This document shows, one piece after another, positions 1 through 5,366 of a stretch of 5,366 nucleotides of DNA; position 1 is the first letter of the stretch; every line of letters begins with the position of its first letter. The notes under the pieces were generated by a model. That model saw only the letters and a list, made by a program, of their open reading frames with translations, had not been told where the DNA came from and made no database searches. The stretch spans positions 1 to 5,366 of the forward strand of contig JAOZSF010000159.1 of the NCBI GenBank assembly GCA_029939815.1, written 5' to 3'. This stretch comes from a bacterium. Its GTDB lineage: Bacteria; Auribacterota; UBA3054; B51-G9. The translations under genes and the position numbers were made by a program.

Positions 1-19
1 TTCCGTGGTGAATATTATT

Positions 20-949
20 TCATGTTGAAAATAAAACCATGACTATAAATAAAGAAACAGCTGACATTAGTGTGCTTATTATTACTACATTCCCCGCTAA
101 ATGTTCATCACCGCCAATCTGCTGCACCATAACATAAGAAGACGTCGCGGCCGGGCATGCGAGAAAAATCATGGTTATTAAAAGTTCGTTTTGATTCATG
201 CTGAATGTTACTGCCAAACAATAACCGATAAGAGGCAGTAAAAAAATATTTAATGCTGCCGCGACAGAAGCCAACAAAACATTTCCCTTTATTTTTGCAA
301 TTGATAACGAAGCGCCAATGCTTAACAAAGCAAGCGGGAGAGCGGTCTGCCCAAGCGTTTTAGTTGATCTCAAAATGAAAGGCGGGATTTGGATTTGAAA
401 AATAGAAAACGGCAAAGCAAAAAGTGTGATTAAAAACAAAGGATTTTTTAAAATTCTGATAAAAATATCCTTAAACGATATCTTTGATTTATCATCCCCA
501 AAAGAAATAAGAATTAATAAACTTGCAAATGTAGTAAGAGGGATTAAAGGAGCCATGGCGAGCACGGCAATTTTTGACATTTTATCACCATTCGCGCCAA
601 AAGCATAAAAGATTACCGGCAACCCTACAAACGCGAAATTACCTCTGAAAGCCGCTTGCACAAATGTGCCGACAGCTTTTTTCGGGACTTTTAATATGCG
701 TGCAATCAAGCCGGCAATTAAAATAATAATAATCAATGCAATTAAAATAACAACAAAAATCTTCCACGTCTCATTGATTTTAAGAACCGAAGTGGAAATC
801 TTGTCGAATAATAATAACGGCAATCCAACGTAGAAAACGAGCTTCCCAAGACCTTTAAAAAAATCTTCCGGGAAAACCTTTTTCCATTTTAATAATGACC
901 CGAGGGAAACTATTAGAAAAATTGGAAGTAAAGTGTTAATTATATGCAT
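20..949 (-). CDS. AEC-family (auxin efflux carrier-like) inner-membrane transporter, complete, 309 aa
   Basis: Predicted secondary carrier of the AEC family (Mem_trans fold), whose bacterial members move small organic anions such as malate or malonate; the substrate here cannot be read from the sequence. Ten hydrophobic segments fit the 5+5 architecture, at about residues 3-20, 34-53, 63-85, 95-118, 125-150, 168-188, 195-216, 222-247, 255-275 and 285-307. Family signatures are FRGNFAFVGLPV (101-112) in helix 4 and ACPAATSSYVMVQQ (264-277) in helix 9, the two broken helices at the transport site. The 309-residue length is typical. The start is well fixed: an in-frame TGA (953-955) lies two codons upstream of the ATG. 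There is no Shine-Dalgarno; only GAAAG abuts the start. The gene follows the GPH transporter stop after 19 bases, so it is probably the second gene of that operon. Family is confident, function is not. Confidence 0.93.
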   Translation of the reverse strand: MHIINTLLPIFLIVSLGSLLKWKKVFPEDFFKGLGKLVFYVGLPLLLFDKISTSVLKINETWKIFVVILIALIIIILIAGLIARILKVPKKAVGTFVQAAFRGNFAFVGLPVIFYAFGANGDKMSKIAVLAMAPLIPLTTFASLLILISFGDDKSKISFKDIFIRILKNPLFLITLFALPFSIFQIQIPPFILRSTKTLGQTALPLALLSIGASLSIAKIKGNVLLASVAAALNIFLLPLIGYCLAVTFSMNQNELLITMIFLACPAATSSYVMVQQIGGDEHLAGNVVIISTLMSAVSLFIVMVLFST

Positions 950-968
950 CTTTCAAAAAGCGCGGCAA

Positions 969-3836
969 CTAATTGTTGGCGATAACATTTTCTTTTCCGG
1001 ATGCACGCCTTTCTTTTAATATAGCTTTAATCTCATACATCCTTTTTCTTGTCAAAGGATATTTATACAATAGCAGCAAACAAAAAGACAACAAGACTGT
1101 CGGAGCAAAACTGAACATAAGACGCATAGTTGTGAATACACCCTCTTTTTGAAAAGGACCAAGGTCCACATCAAACCCGCACATAACAACAACAATTCCG
1201 GCGGCAACAGCTCCAATCGGACCTGTTGCTTTCATAATGGTGGCATTCATAGCGCCAAACATTCCTTCTCTTCTTGAACCGGTTCTGAGTTCATCAACAT
1301 CGGTAACATCAGCCATCATAGTGCTCATAACATTATACATGCTTGAAATACCAATAGAGAAGAAAAACGGAACAATGAAAAGCAGAGCCGGATGGTTAGG
1401 ATTATAACACCACCAGTTTAATGCGGTGCCAATCATCATCATAACAATAGCAAAGCGCAGTGCGTTATGTTTTTCATATTTATTACAAATCCAGGCAATA
1501 AAGGGAACATTAAGCAATGCTAATCCGATTCCTAATGAACCGACAATCGCAATATAGGAAGCTCCTTGCAGCAAAGCGCCGTTAAAGACATAATAAATAA
1601 TGAGGTATCCGCCAACCATTCTAAAAATTCCGAGAGATTTTTGCATAATAAAATATAGAGCAACAACCCGCCAGAATTCAGGTATTTTTAGTGTGTATTT
1701 AATGGATGTCCAAAAAGGAATTTTCTTTTTGGTTATGTCAAGTTTAATCCTCTCTTTTGTATGTGTAACGGAATAAACAAGAAGCGGAATTGCGATTGCC
1801 GCACAAACAATCGCAAGATAAAAAGCCCCGTCAATTGCATCGATAAAGAACGGCAGAAGAACAAAAGGAAACAACCAAGGCCGCGTGAAACCGATAATCT
1901 GCCCCATAACAGAACGGAAAGCCACTAATTTGGTTCGACCGTTATAAGAAGGCGCCAGCTCAATTCCGAGAGCATAATAAGGAACACCGCCGATTGTATT
2001 GAAGGTTGCCATTATAATTAACGCAATCATCATGTAAAGGAAAACTTTGTCATCACGCGGATCTTTACCGTAAGCATGCAATCCCGCAATAACTTTCTGT
2101 AGCATACCCGGTTTTTCACCTTTGAATTTCGGATTGTTAAATTTATTCAAAAAAGATGATGATTTTAAAAAACGAAGTGATCCCATTGCTCCGTCAATAG
2201 GATCCAACTTTACTTTCACTTCTGATTTGTCGAAAGGATTGCTTAACTCACTCCACAGTAAAGAATACAAATTAGTTCCGGAAATTAAAACGCCTTTTTT
2301 CAATAAATTACTTATTGTATTATTATCTTCATCGGAAAAAGCATAGTTATTCATATCTATTTTATGACCCAGCCCATATAAAATAACTTTAGTATGCAAG
2401 TCTTTATAGGCAGAATATAAATCTCCGTTATGTTCTTTCAATAACTCTTTTTTAGCTTCTGCAATCTCTTCAGGCGAGACTTTCAACCAGTTTTTATTAA
2501 TCTCGTTAATCTGTTCATTAGAGAGTTTACCGGCTTTAAAACCGTTTTCAAAAGCGGTTATTTGTTTTTCGTCTAACTTTTGATTTTTAAGGATTTCTTT
2601 AATATTTTCATCTACAACCTTTTTGTTTAGCGCTTCTTTAATTTCATTATATTTCTTTCTTTTTTCAATAGAGGAAATTAAAGAATCTAATATATTATCA
2701 TAAATGTTAATGTCAGATCTGCTGAACCCCTGAAGTCGCTGAGTTGAAATGTTGTCTGATATAAGAAGTGTATTTCTTAACTTTTCTTTCTGATCGGATA
2801 CTTTCGGGAAAACTTTCCAGTACGGCAGCTTGTAATATTTGCCAAGCGCTTCTATTATAGTCTTTTCTAAAAGAGACACCCTCGCGCGATAAAGCCCGGA
2901 TTGTTCAAAAGTATTAAAGTTAAAATCGATATCATAACCATCGAAATTCAACCCGATGTATTTGTGTCTGGACTTTATAATATCTTCCAAGACTTTGAAA
3001 ATGGATCTGTTTTCCTCATATTCAGGTTCAATCTTTAAATTGTTTTTTACGGTAATATTTTTACCGAGTGAAACAGAAGACGACATCTCCCGACCGATTA
3101 TTTTATCGTCCGGCGGATTGCTTTCAAAACCTTTTGTTGATAAAGTCAGCGGCAGCGCCTTTTCATTTTTGTCATCAACAATTGAAATCCCCGCCTTCAT
3201 TTTCTTCAATGAATTCTTAACAATATCATCTAACCCGTTTGTTTTCCCATTGCTTACAAAAATATAATTGTTGGAAATATTTAACTTTAGCTTTACTTTA
3301 GAAATACCGTATCCGGACATCATATTCCCAAATTTTTCTAATGAATCATCCGATTGAGAAACAACAGGAATGTCAGGTTTGTTCTTTTTGATTTTATCGG
3401 TTCGCGGGAAATAATACCAAATGAAAATTGAGGCGATAGCTGCTACTACACCGCCAAAGAGAATAAATGGACGGCGTCGGCCCCACCTGTTACGACTGTT
3501 ATCAGAAATATTAGCCATGATCGGGTCGGTTATTGCATCCCAAATCATCCCGAACACGCCCATAAAACTTATTAAAACAGGATTTAGATTCAAAACAAAC
3601 ATCATCAGATTCTGCTTTAAATATAAATCTGAACTTGCTATTTGATTGGCTGTGCCGCCAAGAACATACGCAACGATTTCTTTGGTGCCGGCATCTTTAT
3701 CAGCTTCGGGGTCAACCTCAATGTCGGTTTGATTAACTATTGTTGGCGAAGTGTTGACATTAGCAAGATCCGCCTGTTCAGTAGGTAAATCAGCAACTTC
3801 TTTCAATTCATTATTCGCGGGATGTTTTTTTTTCAT
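969..3836 (-). CDS. GPH/MelB-type MFS sugar:cation symporter with a ~450-residue inserted domain, 955 aa
   Basis: Predicted inner-membrane symporter of the glycoside-pentoside-hexuronide family. A polar 50-residue N-terminus precedes helices 1-3 (about 57-82, 87-110, 123-143). Helices 4-12 follow at about 598-624, 636-665, 669-692, 721-750, 756-782, 791-811, 815-842, 862-887 and 901-926. Family marks are WDAITDPIMANISDNSRNRW (99-118), VPYYALGIELAPSYNGRT (618-635) and ADVTDVDELRTGSRREG (842-858). Aligned by eye to E. coli/Salmonella MelB, D100 and D104 match the cation-site D55 and D59, R641 matches R149 and K869 matches K377; sugar-site D19 and D124 become Q65 and G617. Residues 145-595 are an unrelated hydrophilic insertion in the loop after helix 3, so the protein is about twice the usual 450-500 residues. 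An in-frame TAA (3843-3845) sits just upstream of the ATG and the next Met is residue 78, so this start is firm. No Shine-Dalgarno is visible. First gene of a probable operon with the AEC gene. Substrate unknown. Confidence 0.93.
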   Translation of the reverse strand: MKKKHPANNELKEVADLPTEQADLANVNTSPTIVNQTDIEVDPEADKDAGTKEIVAYVLGGTANQIASSDLYLKQNLMMFVLNLNPVLISFMGVFGMIWDAITDPIMANISDNSRNRWGRRRPFILFGGVVAAIASIFIWYYFPRTDKIKKNKPDIPVVSQSDDSLEKFGNMMSGYGISKVKLKLNISNNYIFVSNGKTNGLDDIVKNSLKKMKAGISIVDDKNEKALPLTLSTKGFESNPPDDKIIGREMSSSVSLGKNITVKNNLKIEPEYEENRSIFKVLEDIIKSRHKYIGLNFDGYDIDFNFNTFEQSGLYRARVSLLEKTIIEALGKYYKLPYWKVFPKVSDQKEKLRNTLLISDNISTQRLQGFSRSDINIYDNILDSLISSIEKRKKYNEIKEALNKKVVDENIKEILKNQKLDEKQITAFENGFKAGKLSNEQINEINKNWLKVSPEEIAEAKKELLKEHNGDLYSAYKDLHTKVILYGLGHKIDMNNYAFSDEDNNTISNLLKKGVLISGTNLYSLLWSELSNPFDKSEVKVKLDPIDGAMGSLRFLKSSSFLNKFNNPKFKGEKPGMLQKVIAGLHAYGKDPRDDKVFLYMMIALIIMATFNTIGGVPYYALGIELAPSYNGRTKLVAFRSVMGQIIGFTRPWLFPFVLLPFFIDAIDGAFYLAIVCAAIAIPLLVYSVTHTKERIKLDITKKKIPFWTSIKYTLKIPEFWRVVALYFIMQKSLGIFRMVGGYLIIYYVFNGALLQGASYIAIVGSLGIGLALLNVPFIAWICNKYEKHNALRFAIVMMMIGTALNWWCYNPNHPALLFIVPFFFSIGISSMYNVMSTMMADVTDVDELRTGSRREGMFGAMNATIMKATGPIGAVAAGIVVVMCGFDVDLGPFQKEGVFTTMRLMFSFAPTVLLSFCLLLLYKYPLTRKRMYEIKAILKERRASGKENVIANN
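2052..3404 (-). other. Large hydrophilic inserted domain of the MFS transporter (residues ~145-595)
   Basis: This in-frame segment interrupts the transporter between YYFP (141-144), the end of helix 3, and DDKVFLYMM (595-603), the start of helix 4. By standard MFS topology the helix 3-4 loop faces outside the cytoplasm, so the insert should be an extracytoplasmic domain. It has no cysteine and no clear membrane helix. The first part (about 175-345) mixes likely strands and helices, for example VKLKLNISNNYIFVSN (181-196) and IGLNFDGYDIDFNFN (294-308). A lysine/glutamate-rich helical middle (about 376-490) contains short repeated helix starts. A last part (about 491-595) ends in a possible amphipathic helix (578-589) before helix 4. 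I do not recognise the fold. Boundaries are judged by eye and may be off by about ten residues. The topology is inferred from the family; the lysines right after helix 3 are mildly against it. Confidence 0.75.
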
Positions 3837-3970
3837 GTTTATTTAAAGATTGACTCAATTATAAGAATGTAAAACTTAAATTTATAATATTGTATGACTA
3901 TAAATTATAACAGAAGGACAGATAAAATACCATGTTGTAAAAGCGCCGATTTTCTTGATTATTGTATGAA

Positions 3971-3986
3971 AAAACATGAAAACATG
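3971..3986. repeat. Tandem 8-base repeat AAAACATG x2 forming a small dyad
   Basis: AAAACATG occurs twice back to back (3971-3978 and 3979-3986). With the following T it also forms the dyad ACATG-AAAA-CATGT (3974-3987). Its place between divergent genes, about 135 bases upstream of the transporter start, would suit a regulator site. Short repeats of this size are common by chance in AT-rich DNA, and no matching regulator gene is in the window. The repeat itself is certain; any role is speculative. Confidence 0.35.
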
Positions 3987-4080
3987 TCAATTTATCGCAT
4001 AAACAGAATTTATTCACTGAAATCGCAAAATAGACCGAATAACAATTTTTTAGCTTGGCGGCATTCAAATTCATGAGTTG

Positions 4081-4099
4081 AAAAGATAAATAATCTTTT
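4081..4099. repeat. Perfect 7-base inverted repeat, 5-base loop
   Basis: AAAAGAT (4081-4087) and ATCTTTT (4093-4099) are exact reverse complements around the loop AAATA. The stem has only one G-C pair and no upstream gene on either strand needs termination here, so a working intrinsic terminator is unlikely. It could be a protein-binding dyad or chance. Confidence 0.3.
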
Positions 4100-4199
4100 G
4101 TTTCTACTTGCCGAAAGTTTTAGCTTAAAATTATTAAGTGCGATAAATAGACATATTTTTGACGTTTTTAATACAAAGAAGCACTAAACAAGAGTGTTT

Positions 4200-4234
4200 T
4201 TGACATTCTAATAAATACAATTAAATGTTATAAT
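4200..4234 (+). promoter_or_regulatory. Candidate extended -10 promoter for the GspK-like gene
   Basis: TGTTATAAT at 4226-4234 is a consensus TATAAT hexamer (4229-4234) preceded by the extended -10 TG one base away. A perfect TTGACA lies upstream at 4200-4205, but the 23-base spacing is too long for a standard sigma-70 -35 element, so the extended -10 would carry recognition. Initiation near 4241 would give an A/T-only-like leader of about 43 bases before the ATG at 4284, with almost no G or C and no Shine-Dalgarno. Sequence match only; AT-rich DNA yields false TATAAT hits. Confidence 0.42.
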
Positions 4235-4283
4235 AACTAAAATCTTTATTTTATTATTTTTTATACCTATATTACTTAAAATT

Positions 4284-5366
4284 ATGAAATCAAAAATGTC
4301 GCTTCAATTGGAAAATGGAATAGCTTTAGTCGCTGTTCTTGCAATCCTCGTTGTTCTCGCTATTCTTGCTTCTACAATGTCGGTTCTTGTAGGAATTGAA
4401 CAGAAATCAGCTAATACACAGTTCGAAATGCAGAAAGTTAACCTCATAGTAGATTCAGGAATCGAACACGTTAAAGCAATTATTGAGACCTCTCAGTGTT
4501 TAGATACTAAACTTGGCGATTCAAATAACGATTTCCTTTTTGAGGAGTTTGGAAAGCCGGTTATACATTTAAATAAACAGAAAGATAAATCCGAAACCTT
4601 AAATAAACCAAAACACAACTGGTATTATATTTATGACGAAAGCGGGGCGATGCAGGGACGTTACGAAATAATCGTTGAGGACGAAGCCGCTAAAGTTAAT
4701 ATCAATACCGCCGCATTGCTAAAACCGTCAAAAGGCAGCGGTTGGAGAACAAGTGAAATCTCTCTGCCGCATGCACTTGGCATGCCGCCGAAATACACAA
4801 AAAAAATATTGGATTATCGTTATGGGCCAAATAAACTGCCCGGAATGCGCGGAGATGATGACAAAAATAACGTTTTCTTAATGTCCGATGGAATTGATAA
4901 TAACGCAAACGGAATAATTGATGAATATGACGAGGGGATAGATGACCCGCAGGAATACGATGTTAAATTCCCAAAAGGGGATGATAAAGTCTTTTCTTCT
5001 ATAATTGACGCCACTTCACCTTTATTTAACACAGGAACAGAAATCTTAACAAAAGAACAGCGGAGATTATTAAGAGTATTTCCCCGCCGCGCTACTCTTT
5101 ATTCCGTTGATTATCCGGGCTCACCTACGTTGCCAAATGACCAGCCTTCGGACATAAACGCCGTTACCGCGCGTCAATGCCGCCGCCGCCTGATAAAAGC
5201 TAATAAGTTAGTTCCTTTTCAAAATAATGCCAGAGCGCTTGACCAGCTCGCTGTCAATATAATTGATTATCGCGACCAAAACCATGTTCTTTCAACGATT
5301 GGCGGTTCTTACGGCGTCGAAGCGGTCTGTTTTAATGAACTGCTTGCTAATGACGGAACACAAGGT
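4284..5366 (+). CDS. GspK-like type II secretion/type IV pilus minor pseudopilin, 3' end outside window
   Basis: The first 361 codons are open to the window edge. By family, protein K sits at the tip of the T2SS pseudopilus in the periplasm, in complex with pseudopilins I and J. Residues 1-12 (MKSKMSLQLENG) form a basic prepilin leader with Gly12 at the expected cleavage point, followed by a hydrophobic helix (13-36). Mature position +5 is Ala17 rather than the usual Glu, as in GspK proteins. EDEAAKVNINTA (132-143) is the protein K hallmark. DNNANGIIDEYD (205-216) fits a dockerin/EF-hand calcium loop. An N-IIDYRDQN stretch (325-334) precedes YGVEAVCFNELLAND (343-357) at the edge. Start choice: an in-frame TAA (4212-4214) with no ATG, GTG or TTG between it and 4284; Met5 is the only close alternative. 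No other secretion gene is visible upstream, unlike the usual order after gspH-I-J. Could also be a GspK-related pilus protein not serving classic T2SS. Confidence 0.82.
   Translation, partial: MKSKMSLQLENGIALVAVLAILVVLAILASTMSVLVGIEQKSANTQFEMQKVNLIVDSGIEHVKAIIETSQCLDTKLGDSNNDFLFEEFGKPVIHLNKQKDKSETLNKPKHNWYYIYDESGAMQGRYEIIVEDEAAKVNINTAALLKPSKGSGWRTSEISLPHALGMPPKYTKKILDYRYGPNKLPGMRGDDDKNNVFLMSDGIDNNANGIIDEYDEGIDDPQEYDVKFPKGDDKVFSSIIDATSPLFNTGTEILTKEQRRLLRVFPRRATLYSVDYPGSPTLPNDQPSDINAVTARQCRRRLIKANKLVPFQNNARALDQLAVNIIDYRDQNHVLSTIGGSYGVEAVCFNELLANDGTQG

Larger units (their letters stand above)
3837..4283. other. 447-base divergent intergenic region, AT-rich
   Basis: This gap separates the divergent starts of the GPH transporter and the GspK-like gene, so it must hold the promoters of both. 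It is strongly AT-rich and contains no tRNA, rRNA or riboswitch that I can recognise. Supportable contents are an extended -10 promoter near the right end, a tandem 8-base repeat, a short inverted repeat, and two TTTTTGAC copies at 4156-4163 and 4197-4204. A 60-codon open frame at 3894-4076 (plus) looks like chance. On the minus strand a TATAAT hexamer (3858-3863) lies 21 bases upstream of the transporter ATG, but it has no convincing -35 partner. Confidence 0.8.

Noticed and set aside
2122..3267. Plus-strand open frames opposite the MFS insert (2122-2346 and 2956-3267)
   Set aside because: They are antisense shadows of a long, well-supported coding frame, with no domain or ribosome site of their own.
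969..3836. Fusion or misassembly artefact explaining the 955-residue MFS protein
   Set aside because: The frame is unbroken, both core halves are in the right order without duplication or loss, and the junctions fall exactly in a loop, which favours a genuine insertion; read mapping would settle it.
3849..3859. Palindrome ATTGA-C-TCAAT just before the MFS start as an operator
   Set aside because: Five-base arms are expected several times by chance in a window this size, and no regulator is nearby.
3858..3863. TATAAT on the minus strand upstream of the MFS gene as a promoter
   Set aside because: No -35-like hexamer at 16-18 bases, and AT-rich sequence makes chance matches likely; the true promoter is in this region but cannot be placed.
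3894..4076. Open frame of 60 codons on the plus strand in the intergenic region
   Set aside because: No ribosome site, no recognisable domain, a Cys/Asn/Arg-scattered composition typical of translated non-coding DNA, and it overlaps the likely regulatory region.
3991..4147. Distant inverted pair TTTATCGCA (3991-3999) and TGCGATAAA (4139-4147)
   Set aside because: A 9-base match across about 140 bases is close to chance in an AT-rich 447-base region; no further pairing extends it.
4702..5032. Minus-strand open frames opposite the GspK-like gene
   Set aside because: Antisense to a frame carrying clear protein K motifs; low-complexity translations with no family resemblance.
1..5366. CRISPR array, insertion sequence, tRNA or rRNA
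   Set aside because: No regularly spaced repeats, transposase-like frame, terminal inverted repeats or cloverleaf/rRNA signature seen on either strand.

Overview
The window is AT-rich bacterial DNA carrying three protein genes: two complete transporter genes on the minus strand and the 5' part of a secretion or pilus-type gene on the plus strand. A 447-base non-coding stretch separates the two divergent units. None of the three genes has a recognisable Shine-Dalgarno sequence. An AT-rich genome, a GPH-type transporter with a long hydrophilic insertion, and a GspK-like protein with a D-N-N-A-N-G calcium-loop motif would fit an uncultured member of the PVC group (Lentisphaerota, Kiritimatiellota or Verrucomicrobiota) or a similar deep lineage. 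That placement is inference from protein style only, and no marker gene is present.

Layout. Bases 1-19 are downstream of the first gene and hold nothing recognisable. Bases 20-949 (minus) encode a complete 10-helix AEC-family (auxin efflux carrier-like) permease. Bases 969-3836 (minus) encode a 955-residue GPH/MelB-type major facilitator whose 12-helix core is split after helix 3 by about 450 hydrophilic residues. The two genes are 19 bases apart and are probably one operon, with the GPH gene first. Bases 3837-4283 are intergenic, with a plausible extended -10 promoter for the rightward gene and some short repeats. Bases 4284-5366 (plus) encode the first 361 residues of a T2SS protein K (GspK)-like minor pseudopilin, which runs off the end of the window.

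How the parts relate. The minus-strand pair would put two inner-membrane carriers in one transcript: a cation-coupled glycoside-type symporter and a carrier from a family best known for organic anions. The GspK-like protein would start or cap a pseudopilus and has no evident link to the transporters. The main oddity is the large extracytoplasmic domain inside the MFS carrier. It is markedly more AT-rich than the transporter halves on either side and resembles no domain I recognise.
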